A stretch of DNA of 64,000 nucleotides from Georgenia satyanarayanai (GCF_023715365.1 NZ_JAMBNZ010000003.1:124001-188000); one strand, 5' to 3'; shown: positions 43,322-52,793, counted from the first letter of the stretch. Made by a program: numbers and translations. The notes: generated by a model from the sequence alone, not told the origin.

Positions 43322-44407
43322 TCAGACCCGGTACTGCGCAGCCAGCGGACAGGCCCACACGTCCAGGCCGCCGCGTCCCACCGTGTTGAGGTAGTTGTAG
43401 ACGGCCCGGTAGGACTGCACGAGGGAGGTCTCGGTGTACCGGACGCCGAGGTCCTGGCAGTACTCCCTGACCATCGGCGCGACCTTGCGGAGGTTCGGGC
43501 GGGCCATCGACGGGAACAGGTGGTGCTCCACCTGGAAGTTGAGCCCGCCCATGAAGGTGTCCATGGCGCGCCCACCGGAGATGTTGCGGCTCATGAGGAC
43601 CTGGCGGCGCAGGAAGTCGATCTTGACGTCCGACGGCACGACGGGCATGCCGATGTGGTTGGGTGCAAAGGACAGACCCATGTAGAGGCCGAAGACCGCG
43701 AGCTGCACGCCGATGAAGGCCAGCGCCTTGCCCGGGGACAGGACGAGGAAGACGAGGGCGACGAAGCTGATGAGACGGACGAGGATGAAGCCGAGCTCCA
43801 CCCAGCGGCGCTTGAGGCGCTCGCGGCTCACCGCGCGCTTGATGCCGTGGACGTGGAGGTTGATGCCCTCGAGCAGGAGCAGCGGGTAGAAGAAGAAGCC
43901 CTGCTTGGTGGCGAGCCACTTCGTGAGGCGCGTCTTGCGCTGCTCGACCGCGTACTGGCTGAAGGCGAGCACGCCCGGGTCGATGTCCGGGTCCTTGTGG
44001 AGCGTGTTCGGGGCGGCGTGGTGCTTGGTGTGCTTGCGCTGCCACCAGGCCTGGCCCATGCCCACGAAGAGGTTGATGACGATGAGGGAGATCCACTCGT
44101 TCCACTTGCCCGAGACGAAGATCTGCCGGTGCGCGGCGTCGTGGCCGAGGAAGGCGATCTGCGTCATGAGCAGGGCGAGGGCCACGGCCGTCACCATCTG
44201 CCACCAGGTGTCCCCGATGAGGACGAAGGCCACGGCGAGGCCGACGCCCAGCACCAGTGAGCCGATGAGCTTGGTCCAGTAGTAGCCGTAGGCGCGCCGC
44301 ATAAGGCCTGCCTCCTGGACCCGCTTGGTCAGGGCGGTGAAGTCACTGACCTGACGCTCTCGGGCGGTTCCCCGCGCCGTTGTGGGGACACTGATGTCTG
44401 CTGCCAT
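43322..44407 (-). CDS. Membrane acyl-CoA desaturase (fatty acid desaturase)
   Basis: A 361-residue membrane di-iron desaturase that introduces a double bond into fatty acyl chains. All three His boxes are present: HDAAH (89-93), HTKHH (126-130) and QVEHH (292-296). Membrane pairs are visible at about 48-86, 108-120 and 200-235. The QxxHH box and overall layout fit the linoleoyl-CoA desaturase/DesA3-like group, and electron delivery would come from a separate ferredoxin or oxidoreductase. Start ATG 44407. It may link to the fatty-acid genes at 33-40 kb only in metabolism, not as an operon. Confidence 0.92.
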   Translation of the reverse strand: MAADISVPTTARGTARERQVSDFTALTKRVQEAGLMRRAYGYYWTKLIGSLVLGVGLAVAFVLIGDTWWQMVTAVALALLMTQIAFLGHDAAHRQIFVSGKWNEWISLIVINLFVGMGQAWWQRKHTKHHAAPNTLHKDPDIDPGVLAFSQYAVEQRKTRLTKWLATKQGFFFYPLLLLEGINLHVHGIKRAVSRERLKRRWVELGFILVRLISFVALVFLVLSPGKALAFIGVQLAVFGLYMGLSFAPNHIGMPVVPSDVKIDFLRRQVLMSRNISGGRAMDTFMGGLNFQVEHHLFPSMARPNLRKVAPMVREYCQDLGVRYTETSLVQSYRAVYNYLNTVGRGGLDVWACPLAAQYRV

Positions 44408-44514
44408 ACGTTCGCGCCTTCGGTACTAATTCGCGAGCTGTCGTCGCGGAGGAGGTGTTACTGCTCTCACAGTCTTGCACGGATCATCGGCGCCGGCAGG
44501 GTAGGCGTCGAACG

Positions 44515-45381
44515 TCACCCGACGAGGCGGTCGGCGGCCTCGAGGTAACGCTCGCGGGTCCGCTCGACGACGTCGTCGGGAAGCGGCGGAGGCGGCGAGA
44601 CGCGGTCCCAGCCGGACTCCGGGGAGGTGAGCCAGTCGCGGACGAACTGCTTGTCGAAGCTGGGCTGCACCCGCCCGGGGGCGTACCCGTCCGCCGGCCA
44701 GAAGCGCGAGGAGTCCGGCGTGAGAACCTCGTCCCCGAGGACGACCTCGCCGCCCGGGCCCAGCCCGAACTCGAGCTTGGTGTCGGCGACGATGATCCCG
44801 CTGCGGGCGGCGACGTCCGCGGCGCGGGAGTAGATGCGCAGCGTGAGGTCGCGCAGCTCCTCCGCGCGATCCCCGCCGAGGAGGGCGGCGACGGCCTCGA
44901 AGCTGATGTTCTCGTCGTGGTCACCGAGCTCGGCCTTGCGGGCGGGGGTGAAGATGGGCTCGGACAGACGGGAGGCCTCGCCCAGGCCCGGGGGCAGCGG
45001 CACGCCGCACACCGCCTGGCCTGCGCGGTACTCGACGAGGCCGGAGCCGGTGAGGTACCCGCGCGCCACGCACTCGACGGGGAACATCTCCAGGCGCCGG
45101 CACACCATCGCCCGGCCGGCGACGGCCTCGGGGACGTCGAGCGACACGACGTGGTCGGGGACGATGTCGGCAAGCTGCTCGAACCACCACAGGCTGAGGC
45201 GGGTGAGCACCTCCCCCTTCCCGGGGATGGGCGTCGGCAGGACGTGGTCGTAGGCGCTGACGCGGTCGGAGGCGACGACGAGCACGACGTCTCCCGCCGG
45301 GTGCGGCTCGGCCGGCCGGTACAGGTCGCGGACCTTGCCGGAGTAGGCGTGCTCCCAGCCGGGCAGCGCGGGCGCGGTCAC
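44515..45381 (-). CDS. purC: Phosphoribosylaminoimidazole-succinocarboxamide synthase
   Basis: A 288-residue SAICAR synthetase, joining aspartate to CAIR with ATP. Typical motifs: [10 protein letters not shown] (about 14-23), [23 protein letters not shown] (about 37-60), [13 protein letters not shown] (about 105), [12 protein letters not shown] (about 190) and [12 protein letters not shown] (about 214). The GTG start at 45381 overlaps the purD stop by 4 bases (GTGA). The purD-purC order and coupling show one operon. Confidence 0.97.
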   Translation of the reverse strand: MTAPALPGWEHAYSGKVRDLYRPAEPHPAGDVVLVVASDRVSAYDHVLPTPIPGKGEVLTRLSLWWFEQLADIVPDHVVSLDVPEAVAGRAMVCRRLEMFPVECVARGYLTGSGLVEYRAGQAVCGVPLPPGLGEASRLSEPIFTPARKAELGDHDENISFEAVAALLGGDRAEELRDLTLRIYSRAADVAARSGIIVADTKLEFGLGPGGEVVLGDEVLTPDSSRFWPADGYAPGRVQPSFDKQFVRDWLTSPESGWDRVSPPPPLPDDVVERTRERYLEAADRLVG

Positions 45382-46652
45382 GAGCGGGCCCGCGCGATGT
45401 CGGTGCGGTGCTGCGAGCCGTCGAGGGTGATGCGGTCGACGCCCGCGTAGGCGCGGGCGCGTGCCTCCTCCTGGTCGGTCCCGACCCCGACGACGGACAG
45501 CACCCGCCCACCGGCACTCACGAGGGCGCCGTCCGCGTCCGTCGCGCAGCCGGCCTGGAGGACGTGGACGCCGGGCAGCTCCTCGGCGGCGGCGACGCCC
45601 TCGACGACGTCGCCGGCGCGGGACACGCCCGGGTAGCCGTGGGAGGCGAGGACGACGGTGACGGCCGACGCGTCGCGCCACGTGGGGCTGGGCGCCTCAG
45701 CGAGCGTGCCGGTGGCGGCGGCGTGGAGCAGCTGGGCCAGGGAGGAGCCGAGGCGCGGGAGGACGACCTGCGTCTCGGGGTCCCCGAAGCGGGCGTTGAA
45801 CTCGATGACCCGCACGCCGCGGGAGGTGAGGGCCAGGCCGACGTAGAGGACGCCGGTGAAGGGGGTGCCGCGACGGGCCATCTCCCGCACCACGGGGCGC
45901 GCGACGCGCTCCATCACCTCCTCGACGAGACCGTCCGGCGCCCAGGGCAGCGGGCTGTAGGCACCCATCCCGCCGGTGTTGGGACCGGCGTCGCCGTCGC
46001 CGAGGCGCTTGAAGTCCTGCGCCGGGGCGAGCGGGACGGCGTCCGTGCCGTCGCAGACGCAGAAGAGGGAGACCTCCGGGCCGTCGAGGTACTCCTCGAC
46101 GACAACGGCGGGACGCTCCCCGCCGGGGGTGACCGTGCGCGCGAGGCAGGCGCGGGCGTGGGCGAGCGCGGCGTCCCGGTCCTCGGTGACGACGACGCCC
46201 TTGCCGGCGGCGAGTCCGTCGTCCTTGACGACGTACGGGGCACCGAAGGCGTCGAGCGCCTCCTCGACCTCCTCGGGGGTCGTGCAGACGTAGGCCATCG
46301 CCGTGGGGACCTCGGCAGCGGCCATGACCTCCTTGGCGAAGGCCTTGGAGCCCTCGAGGCGGGCCGCGGCGGCGTCGGGGCCGAAGCACGGGACACCGGC
46401 GGCACGGACGGCGTCGGCGACGCCCGCGACGAGCGGCGCCTCGGGGCCAACGACGACGAGGTCGACACCGCGCTCGACGGCGAGGCCCGCCACCGCCTGC
46501 GGGTCGAGCGGGTCGACCGGCACGTTGGTGGCAACCTGCGCCGTGCCCGGGTTCCCGGGGGCGACGAGGACCTCGTGCGGCGTGGACTCGGTGGTCAGGG
46601 CGCGGGTGATGGCGTGCTCGCGCGCACCGGACCCGACGACGAGGATCTTCAC
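45378..46652 (-). CDS. purD: Phosphoribosylamine-glycine ligase
   Basis: A 424-residue ATP-grasp enzyme that condenses phosphoribosylamine with glycine to GAR. Features: [14 protein letters not shown] at the start, [14 protein letters not shown] (about 68-81), [16 protein letters not shown] (ATP site, about 139-154), [21 protein letters not shown] (about 219) and [11 protein letters not shown] (about 293). The GTG start at 46652 lies 8 bases after TAGGCT, suggesting a leaderless transcript. As a glycine consumer it shares a metabolite with the nearby glycine riboswitch, though no direct link is seen. Confidence 0.97.
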   Translation of the reverse strand: MKILVVGSGAREHAITRALTTESTPHEVLVAPGNPGTAQVATNVPVDPLDPQAVAGLAVERGVDLVVVGPEAPLVAGVADAVRAAGVPCFGPDAAAARLEGSKAFAKEVMAAAEVPTAMAYVCTTPEEVEEALDAFGAPYVVKDDGLAAGKGVVVTEDRDAALAHARACLARTVTPGGERPAVVVEEYLDGPEVSLFCVCDGTDAVPLAPAQDFKRLGDGDAGPNTGGMGAYSPLPWAPDGLVEEVMERVARPVVREMARRGTPFTGVLYVGLALTSRGVRVIEFNARFGDPETQVVLPRLGSSLAQLLHAAATGTLAEAPSPTWRDASAVTVVLASHGYPGVSRAGDVVEGVAAAEELPGVHVLQAGCATDADGALVSAGGRVLSVVGVGTDQEEARARAYAGVDRITLDGSQHRTDIARARS

Positions 46653-46660
46653 GTGCCAGG

Positions 46661-46666
46661 AGCCTA
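46661..46666 (-). promoter_or_regulatory. -10 box TAGGCT of the purD-purC transcript
   Basis: On the minus strand TAGGCT ends 8 bases before the purD GTG, again leaving little space for a ribosome binding site. Confidence 0.5.
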
Positions 46667-46773
46667 CCGGCGTCAGCGGCCGGGAGCGCCAGGCGTCCAC
46701 CGGCCAGACCGGCCGGGGAGTTGTCCCCATCGGCGGTGCCCGGCACGGACACCTGGCCGTGACACGTGACCGG

Positions 46774-46779
46774 TAGGGT
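46774..46779 (+). promoter_or_regulatory. -10 box TAGGGT of a probable leaderless mRNA
   Basis: TAGGGT ends 7 bases before the ATG at 46787 of the LppM-like gene. This spacing also argues against the in-frame ATG at 46766, which lies upstream of the box. Confidence 0.55.
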
Positions 46780-46786
46780 TCGCGGC

Positions 46787-47776
46787 ATGACATCACACCG
46801 CACCACGTCACGGGGCCGCCGCGGCCTGTCGGCGCTCCTCCTGCTGCCCCTCCTGCTCGTCCTGGCCGGCTGCTTCCGCCTGGACATGGGGCTGACGATC
46901 AACGAGAACGACACCCTCGACGTCTCCATGGAGGTCGGCGACCTCACCGGCATGGCCACCCGCGCGGACATGGACTGCTCCGAGCTGGAGTCCGAGCTGG
47001 GCGATGCCCCCGAGGACGCCGAGTTCGCCGTCGAGGACATCGAGGACGAGGACGGCAACATCGGCTGCCGCATCTCCGCCACCGGCGCCCCGATCGACTC
47101 GATGACCGGTGAGGGCATGAACATCGAGCGGGTCGACGACACCTACGTCTTCTCCTTCGACGGTGACGAGACCGGCATGGGCGACACGAGCAGCCTCGAG
47201 GACATGCCGGCCGGCATGGAGCCCCAGGTCGCCATCTCCGTCACCTTCCCCGGTGAGGTCATCGAGGCCGACGGCGAGATCGACGGCAACACCGTGACGT
47301 GGAGCGGCATCGAGGCCTTCGCCGCCGGCGGCAGCGCCACCGGCGAGGCCACCGGCAACGGCAGCGGCGCGGGCGGCGTGTCCACCGCGGTGTGGATCGT
47401 CCTCGCCGTCGTCGCACTCCTCGCGATCGCCGCGCTCATCTTCCTCATCTCGCGCAAGAAGGGCGGCAGGCCCGGCTCCGCCGACGCCCCGTACGGCAGC
47501 CCGGTGGCCCCGTCCGGCCAGCCCGGCCAGGTTCCCAACGAGCCCGGCCCCGGTTTCCCCGCGCAGCCCGGTGCGGGCCAGCCGGTCGGTGGCTTCGGTC
47601 CGAGCGACCAGGTCCCGGCCGACCCCGGCCCCGGCTACCGCGGTCAGCAGCCCCCGGCCGCCCCGGCCCCCTTCACGACGGCCGCCGCGGACACGCCGGT
47701 CGACCGCCCGGAGGGCTCGCCCTTCGCGCCGTCGCCCGAGCCGCCCAGCCAGTCCGACGAGGGCCAGCAGCGCTGA
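46787..47776 (+). CDS. LppM-domain lipoprotein with C-terminal membrane anchor and Pro-rich tail
   Basis: A 329-residue lipoprotein. Signal peptide with lipobox LLLVLAGC (Cys about 29), an extracellular LppM domain (about 30-195, RLDMGLTINENDTLDVSMEV), one membrane segment (about 203-225, VWIVLAVVALLAIAALIFLI) and a Pro/Gly-rich cytoplasmic tail (about 235-329). In mycobacteria LppM influences lipoglycan handling and phagosome effects; here only envelope location can be stated. Dual anchoring, lipid at one end and a helix at the other, is notable. It has its own promoter, divergent from purD. Confidence 0.88.
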   Translation: MTSHRTTSRGRRGLSALLLLPLLLVLAGCFRLDMGLTINENDTLDVSMEVGDLTGMATRADMDCSELESELGDAPEDAEFAVEDIEDEDGNIGCRISATGAPIDSMTGEGMNIERVDDTYVFSFDGDETGMGDTSSLEDMPAGMEPQVAISVTFPGEVIEADGEIDGNTVTWSGIEAFAAGGSATGEATGNGSGAGGVSTAVWIVLAVVALLAIAALIFLISRKKGGRPGSADAPYGSPVAPSGQPGQVPNEPGPGFPAQPGAGQPVGGFGPSDQVPADPGPGYRGQQPPAAPAPFTTAAADTPVDRPEGSPFAPSPEPPSQSDEGQQR

Positions 47777-47791
47777 CCTGAGCGACAGACG

Positions 47792-47828
47792 ACGAGGCCC
47801 CGCCGTGCACTGCACGGCGGGGCCTCGT
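47792..47828. terminator. Bidirectional hairpin terminator
   Basis: ACGAGGCCCCGCCGTGCA (47792-47809) is fully complementary to TGCACGGCGGGGCCTCGT (47811-47828). It lies between the convergent LppM-like and DUF2249 genes. Confidence 0.88.
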
Positions 47829-47834
47829 GTCGTG

Positions 47835-48140
47835 TCAGGGCTGCTGGCGGGTCAGCCGCACCGTCCAGTCCTCGGGGCCCTCGACGAGGTAGGTGACGGC
47901 GAAGGCGCCGGGCTGGCGCTCCTCGATCTGCGCGAGCAGCGGCACCGGGTTGTGCGGGGCGACGAGGTCCAGGGCGAAGCCCGGGGCGATCGCGGTCAGC
48001 GCACCGAAGACCGTCGCGTGGCGGATGGCGTGCGGGACCTGGCGGACGTCGAGCACCGGGGTGGCGTCGTCGTGCCCGCCGCAGGCACAGCCCCCGCCCG
48101 TGCCCGCCCGGCTCGTGATCGTGATGTCGTCGACAGCCAT
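47835..48140 (-). CDS. DUF2249-domain protein with Cys/His-rich motif
   Basis: A 101-residue protein. After MAVDDITITSRAGTGGG comes CACGGHDD, a CxC..H motif that could bind metal, then the DUF2249 domain (VLDVRQVPHAIRHATVFGAL, AIAPGFALDLVAPHNPVPLL). DUF2249 proteins accompany nitric-oxide and respiratory genes in some bacteria, but no such genes are adjacent here and function is unknown. Start ATG 48140 with GAGGGGA upstream; the in-frame ATG at 48185 is less likely. Confidence 0.85.
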   Translation of the reverse strand: MAVDDITITSRAGTGGGCACGGHDDATPVLDVRQVPHAIRHATVFGALTAIAPGFALDLVAPHNPVPLLAQIEERQPGAFAVTYLVEGPEDWTVRLTRQQP

Positions 48141-48212
48141 GGCCGTCCCCTCTCGTTGGCGAGAGGCCAGATTATGCACGGACATCTCCGTGCCTACGGG
48201 ACCATCGGCCTA

Positions 48213-48240
48213 CGCCCCCGCCCGTTCCCGGGCGGGGGCG
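48213..48240 (-). terminator. Hairpin terminator of purA
   Basis: CGCCCCCGCCCG (48213-48224) pairs perfectly with CGGGCGGGGGCG (48229-48240) around TTCC, 9 bases beyond the purA stop. Confidence 0.8.
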
Positions 48241-48249
48241 CCGACGCGA

Positions 48250-49536
48250 TCAGTCGAGCAGGGAGTGACGCACGATCGTCGCGGCACGGTCGGGGCCGAC
48301 CCCGATCGAGGAGATCCGCGCCCCGGACATCTCCTCCAGCGCGAGGACGTAGCGCTGGGCGGCGTCCGGCAGGTCGGAGAACTCGAGGGCGCCGCTGATG
48401 TCCTCGCTCCAGCCGTCGAGCTCCTCGTAGACGGGCCGGGCGTGGTGGAAGTCGGTCTGGTTGGGCGGCATGTCGTCCACCCGGCGGCCGTCGACCTCGT
48501 AGGCCACGCACACCGGGATCTTCTCCAGGCCGGTGAGGACGTCGAGCTTGGTGAGGACGAGGTCGGTGAGCCCGTTGACCCGGCTGGCGAAGCGGGCGAC
48601 GACGGCGTCGTACCAGCCGCAGCGCCGGGGGCGTCCCGTCGTCGTGCCGTACTCCCCGCCCACGCTGCGCAGGTGCTCACCGGCGGCGTCGTGGAGCTCG
48701 GTGGGGAACGGCCCCTCGCCGACGCGGGTCGTGTAGGCCTTGACGACGCCGACGACGCGGTCGATGCGCGTGGGACCCACGCCGCTGCCCGTGCAGGCGC
48801 CACCGGCGGTGGCGGAGGAGGAGGTGACGAAGGGGTAGGTGCCGTGGTCGACGTCGAGCATCGCGGCCTGGCCGGCCTCGAAGACCACCGTTCGGCCCTC
48901 GTCGAGGGCCTGGTTGAGCACGAGGGAGGTGTCGGCGACCATCGGGCGCAGCCGCTCGGCGTGGGCGAGCAGCTCGTCGGTGACCTCGTCGACGTCGACG
49001 GCGCGGCGGTTGTAGACCTTGAGGAGCAGCTGGTTCTTCTGCACCAGCGCGCCCTCCACCTTCTGCCGCAGGATCTTCTCGTCGAAGATGTCCTGGACCC
49101 GGATGCCCACGCGCGCCATCTTGTCCGCGTAGGTGGGGCCGATCCCCCGGCCGGTGGTGCCGATCTGGCGCTTGCCGAGGAAGCGCTCGGTCACCTTGTC
49201 CAGGGTCCGGTTGTAGGACGGGATGAGGTGGGCGCTGGAGGAGACGAGGAGCCTGGAGACGTCGACGCCACGGGCGCTGAGCCCGTCGAGCTCGGCGAAG
49301 AGCACGTCGAGGTCGACGACCACGCCGTTGCCGATGACCGGCGTGCACCCCGGGCTGAGGATGCCGGAGGGCAGCAGGTGGAGGGCGTACTTCTCCTCGC
49401 CGACGACGACCGTGTGCCCCGCGTTGTTGCCCCCGTTGAACTTGACGACGTAGTCGACGTGGGAGCTGAGCTGGTCGGTGGCCTTCCCCTTGCCCTCGTC
49501 GCCCCACTGGGCTCCGACGACGACGACCGCTGGCAT
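48250..49536 (-). CDS. purA: Adenylosuccinate synthetase
   Basis: A 428-residue GTP-dependent enzyme that converts IMP and aspartate to adenylosuccinate, the first step to AMP. Motifs: [14 protein letters not shown] (P-loop-like, 8-21, with catalytic Asp), [12 protein letters not shown] (33-44, catalytic His), [13 protein letters not shown] (about 129), [19 protein letters not shown] (about 240) and the guanine site [14 protein letters not shown] (about 330). Start ATG 49536 with AAAGGGA upstream. It is a single-gene unit with its own terminator. Confidence 0.97.
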   Translation of the reverse strand: MPAVVVVGAQWGDEGKGKATDQLSSHVDYVVKFNGGNNAGHTVVVGEEKYALHLLPSGILSPGCTPVIGNGVVVDLDVLFAELDGLSARGVDVSRLLVSSSAHLIPSYNRTLDKVTERFLGKRQIGTTGRGIGPTYADKMARVGIRVQDIFDEKILRQKVEGALVQKNQLLLKVYNRRAVDVDEVTDELLAHAERLRPMVADTSLVLNQALDEGRTVVFEAGQAAMLDVDHGTYPFVTSSSATAGGACTGSGVGPTRIDRVVGVVKAYTTRVGEGPFPTELHDAAGEHLRSVGGEYGTTTGRPRRCGWYDAVVARFASRVNGLTDLVLTKLDVLTGLEKIPVCVAYEVDGRRVDDMPPNQTDFHHARPVYEELDGWSEDISGALEFSDLPDAAQRYVLALEEMSGARISSIGVGPDRAATIVRHSLLD

Positions 49537-49637
49537 GGTGATCCCTTTCGCTGGAGGCGGGCGCCGATCGGCTCCCGGGACAGGTTACCCAACCCGCCCC
49601 TCCGGCGGTTCGGGGTGCACCCGGCGGCTCCCCCGCC

Positions 49638-49643
49638 TAGGCT
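49638..49643 (+). promoter_or_regulatory. Candidate -10 box TAGGCT upstream of STAS gene 1
   Basis: TAGGCT lies 60 bases before the ATG at 49704, giving a leader of about 50 bases that contains the GAGGGAG ribosome binding site. Confidence 0.4.
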
Positions 49644-49703
49644 CGACGAGGAAACGGACCGGGTACCGCCGCACGCGCACGAGCAGCGGCCAGAGGGAGC
49701 AGC

Positions 49704-50033
49704 ATGATCGAGATCGCGGCGTCATCGACCACGACGACGGTGACGATCAGCGGGGATCTCGACCTTGCCGAACGCGGCCAGTTCCCCGAGGCGACCGCCC
49801 GGGTGAGCGGGCTGCGCCGCCAGCTCCTCGTCATCGACATGTGCGACGTCACCTTCATGGACTCCACCGGCGCGGCGTTCCTCATCGCGCTCGCCGACGC
49901 CGCGGGCAAGCGCGGCGGCGCGGCCGTGCTGCGCGGCTGCGACGACCGCGAGCTCTTCGTCCTGGAGATCTGCGGCGCGCTGGGCAGCTTCCGCATCGAC
50001 ACCGAGCACCGCTGCGAGCGCCGGGCCTCCTAG
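49704..50033 (+). CDS. STAS-domain anti-sigma-factor antagonist 1
   Basis: A 109-residue single STAS domain. VTISGDLDLAERGQFPEATA, VIDMCDVTFMDSTGAAFLIALAD (about 47-69) carries the conserved DSTG whose Ser is phosphorylated in SpoIIAA/RsbV proteins. It should switch an HATPase kinase or anti-sigma factor by binding only when unphosphorylated. Its stop (TAG, 50031-50033) overlaps that of the convergent SpoIIE-type phosphatase, which could be its partner. No sigma factor is adjacent. The start ATG has GAGGGAG upstream. Confidence 0.92.
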   Translation: MIEIAASSTTTTVTISGDLDLAERGQFPEATARVSGLRRQLLVIDMCDVTFMDSTGAAFLIALADAAGKRGGAAVLRGCDDRELFVLEICGALGSFRIDTEHRCERRAS

Positions 50034-52240
50034 CCCTCCTGCTCCTCGGGCCGCTGGGCCCAGGGCTCCTTGGCGCGTACGCGCGCCCACACGACCTTGC
50101 CGGCCGGGGTGGGCCGCCAGCCCCATTCAGCGAGCCTGGAGATGATGTGGAGCCCGAAGCCGCCCACGCGGCCCACGCGTCCCTCGCGGACCACCGGCGG
50201 GCTGGGGTTGGCGTCCTCCACCTCGATGCGCAGGCCGTCGCCGGTGTCGCGCAGGCGCAGGTCCACCCGGCCCCAGCCGTGCATGACGGCGTTGGCGACG
50301 ATCTCGGAGGCGACGAGCTCGGCGGCCGCGGTGTCCTCGATGTCCCAGGCCTCGCAGGCGCGGAGCACGGCGTGCCGGGCCCGCGCGATCGTCTTGGGGT
50401 CCATCGGCATCTGCCAGCGCCGCTCCCGGGGCCCGGACCACGTGTGGGTGGGGTCGGAGGCCGGGTCGGGCACGCGGAGGACGACGACGGCGATGTCGTC
50501 CTCGGGCGCGTCGGCGAGCTCCTGGAGCAGCTCCTCCCCGATCCCCGCGGCGTCGGGTGCGTCGATCTTCGCGGCGGCCGAGACGAGCGCGGCGACGCCG
50601 TCGCGCATGGAGCGGTCGCGGCGCTCGACGAGGCCGTCGGTGTAGAAGACGAGGACGTCTCCCGGGCGGGCGACCGCGTGCCCGGTGTGCCGCGGGCGGC
50701 CGCCGAAGCCGACGAGGGGGCCGTTGGCGCCCTCGAGCTGGGTGGCCCGACCGCCGCTCACCTGGACGATCGGCAGGTGCCCGGCGCGGGAGTAGGCCAC
50801 GTCCCAGGCCTCCTCACCGGGCCGGGGGTGGAGCGTGGCGTAGACGAAGGAGGCGGGGCGGGCGATCCGCATGCTCGCCACGAGCCGGTCGACGCGGCCC
50901 AGGACCTTGCCGGGCTCCACGAACTCGGCGGCGTAGGCGCGCACGACGGACCGGAGCTGGCCCATCGCCGCCGCCGCCTCGACGTCGTGCCCGACGACGT
51001 CGCCCACGACGACCCCGACGCGCCCCTCGCCCATGTCGAGGACGTCGTACCAGTCCCCGCCCACCTGGGCGTGCTCGGAGCTGGGCGCGTAGTAGCTCCA
51101 CACGTCCACGCCCTCGACGTGGCTCTGCTCGGGGAGCATGGCGCGCTGGAGCGTCTCGGCGAGGCGGTGCTCGCGGTCGTAGAGCTGGAGGTTGTCCATC
51201 GCCATGCCCACGCGGCGGGCGACGAGCTCGAGGACGGTCGTCAGCTCCCCGGCCGGCAGCGCGCGCTCGTCGGTCCCCAGGTCCGGCGGGCGTACGGCGA
51301 GGACGGCCAGGACCGCCTTGCGGCCGAGGACGGGCAGCAGCCACAGCGGCTCGTCGTCGGGCGCGGTGTCGTCCTGGGCGACGAGCGCGAGGAGCTCCCC
51401 GGTGAGGGTGCCCTCCTCGGCGGGCTCGCGCGGGTCGACGACGACCGTCTGCATGCGAGTGTCGAGGAAGAGCCCGACGACGGGGTCGGGGATGTCCCCG
51501 CGCAGCCGGGCCTGGCGGCGCAGGTCGCGGCGGTGGTAGGAGATCCCGGCGAGGTCGGTGACCTTCTGCAGCTGTGTGCCGTCGGCGTAGAAGGCGGCCC
51601 ACGGGACGATGCGCCGCACGAGCAGGGCGCCGATCTCCGTGAGCGCGGTCGCGGAGTCCACGTCGGCGAGGATGTCGGAGACCCGAGCGACGAGGCTCAG
51701 GCCCCGCTGGGCGCGCTCCTCGGCGGCTGCGCGCTCCTCGGCGAGGACGGCCGAGGCAAGCTCCTCGGTGGCGTCGCGCACCGTGACCAGCCAGCGGTCC
51801 GAGCTGCCGGCGCCGGTCCCGAGCGGGCTGAAGGACACGGTGGCGCGGTAGGAGCTGCCGTCACGGCGCGGCACGGACCGCACGACGGAGACGGGCAGCC
51901 CCGCCGCGAGCGCCTCCCGCAGCGCGCTCGTGTCCCGCCCGTGGGTGCCGACGAGCCTGGGGGCGGACTCGCGCAGCTCGGCGACCGAGTAGCCGGTCAT
52001 CTCCGCGAGCGAGGAGCTCACCCACACGACGCGGGAACTGGCAGGACGGGTGGACAGGTCGATGTCGACGACGTAGGTCGGGTCGGGCAGCGCCTCGAGC
52101 AGGTGCTCGGAGCGGACGGCGAGCGCCTCGGGCAGCTCGCGCGGGGGCTCGACGGGCCGGGTCGGGCGCATGCGGACGGTGCCGTGAGGAGGGGTCGGGG
52201 AGTCCACCGGTGCGGGCACGCCGCTGTCCGGTCCGGTCAT
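50030..52240 (-). CDS. PAS-GAF-like SpoIIE phosphatase with C-terminal HATPase (anti-sigma) domain
   Basis: A 736-residue soluble signalling protein. A PAS-like domain (about 43-165, YVVDIDLSTR, VSSSLAEMTGYSVAELR) is followed by a GAF-like domain (about 175-330), a PP2C/SpoIIE phosphatase (about 350-590: VGGDWYDVLD, VVGDVVGHDVEAAAAMGQLR, VFYTDGLVERRD, EDDIAVVVLR) and an RsbW-like HATPase (about 605-725: VASEIVANAVMHGWG, VEDANPSPP, GGFGLHIISRLAEWG). It can thus carry both a phosphatase and a kinase for STAS proteins, under control of an intracellular signal at the PAS/GAF part. It sits between two STAS genes. Confidence 0.93.
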   Translation of the reverse strand: MTGPDSGVPAPVDSPTPPHGTVRMRPTRPVEPPRELPEALAVRSEHLLEALPDPTYVVDIDLSTRPASSRVVWVSSSLAEMTGYSVAELRESAPRLVGTHGRDTSALREALAAGLPVSVVRSVPRRDGSSYRATVSFSPLGTGAGSSDRWLVTVRDATEELASAVLAEERAAAEERAQRGLSLVARVSDILADVDSATALTEIGALLVRRIVPWAAFYADGTQLQKVTDLAGISYHRRDLRRQARLRGDIPDPVVGLFLDTRMQTVVVDPREPAEEGTLTGELLALVAQDDTAPDDEPLWLLPVLGRKAVLAVLAVRPPDLGTDERALPAGELTTVLELVARRVGMAMDNLQLYDREHRLAETLQRAMLPEQSHVEGVDVWSYYAPSSEHAQVGGDWYDVLDMGEGRVGVVVGDVVGHDVEAAAAMGQLRSVVRAYAAEFVEPGKVLGRVDRLVASMRIARPASFVYATLHPRPGEEAWDVAYSRAGHLPIVQVSGGRATQLEGANGPLVGFGGRPRHTGHAVARPGDVLVFYTDGLVERRDRSMRDGVAALVSAAAKIDAPDAAGIGEELLQELADAPEDDIAVVVLRVPDPASDPTHTWSGPRERRWQMPMDPKTIARARHAVLRACEAWDIEDTAAAELVASEIVANAVMHGWGRVDLRLRDTGDGLRIEVEDANPSPPVVREGRVGRVGGFGLHIISRLAEWGWRPTPAGKVVWARVRAKEPWAQRPEEQEG

Positions 52241-52267
52241 GTTGGCTCTCCGATCGTCCTGAGTCTC

Positions 52268-52273
52268 CTAGGA
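52268..52273 (+). promoter_or_regulatory. Candidate -10 box TAGGAT upstream of STAS gene 2
   Basis: TAGGAT lies 52 bases before the GTG at 52326, similar to the TAGGCT box placed before STAS gene 1. AAGGAG follows as ribosome binding site. Confidence 0.4.
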
Positions 52274-52325
52274 TGCCGTGGAGGACGTTCCGGCGCGAAC
52301 CGCCGGACCAGCAGAAGGAGAGCCT

Positions 52326-52715
52326 GTGCGCGACGACAGTTCGACAAGCAGCCGCGGCCCCGAGACCGGCACGGCGTCGGTCATGGTGGCACAGGGGCGC
52401 ACCCGGCTCGTCCTGTCCGGTGAGATCGACGTCGCTCTCAGCAGCGAGCTCACCGAGGCGGTCTCCGAGGCCGAGTCCTCCCGTAATCCCGTGGAGATCG
52501 ACGCCCGCCACGTCACCTTCATGGACTCCTCGGGCGTCGCGCTCCTCGCGCGGCTCGCCCACCGCACGCCCGGCCCGCTCACGATGATCAAGCCTCCGGA
52601 CGTCGTCCGGTTCCTGCTCGACATCACACGCCTGGGCGATGTCGTGACGATCGTCGAGGAGGACCCCGGTTTCCCCGAGCCGGCCGACCTTCCCCCGGGC
52701 GACGACGCCGCGTAG
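52326..52715 (+). CDS. STAS-domain anti-sigma-factor antagonist 2
   Basis: A 129-residue protein with a disordered N-terminus (1-20), a STAS domain (about 21-110) and an acidic Pro-rich tail. Signature EIDARHVTFMDSSGVALLAR (about 56-75), with phosphorylatable Ser in DSSG, and LSGEIDVALSSELTEAV. It is divergent from the SpoIIE-HATPase gene, 85 bases away, and likely a second substrate of the same switch. GTG start at 52326 with AAGGAG 7-12 bases upstream. A long hairpin ends it. Confidence 0.92.
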   Translation: MRDDSSTSSRGPETGTASVMVAQGRTRLVLSGEIDVALSSELTEAVSEAESSRNPVEIDARHVTFMDSSGVALLARLAHRTPGPLTMIKPPDVVRFLLDITRLGDVVTIVEEDPGFPEPADLPPGDDAA

Positions 52716-52730
52716 CGGGCCACCCTCACA

Positions 52731-52778
52731 TACGCCGAGAGCCGGACCCCTCCGTGGAGGAGTCCGGCTCTCGGCGTA
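52731..52778. terminator. Bidirectional hairpin terminator
   Basis: TACGCCGAGAGCCGGAC (52731-52747) pairs perfectly with GTCCGGCTCTCGGCGTA (52762-52778), with a nested CCTCC/GGAGG in the loop. It separates STAS gene 2 from convergent fbaA. Confidence 0.9.
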
Positions 52779-52793
52779 CTAGCGGGTGGTGCG

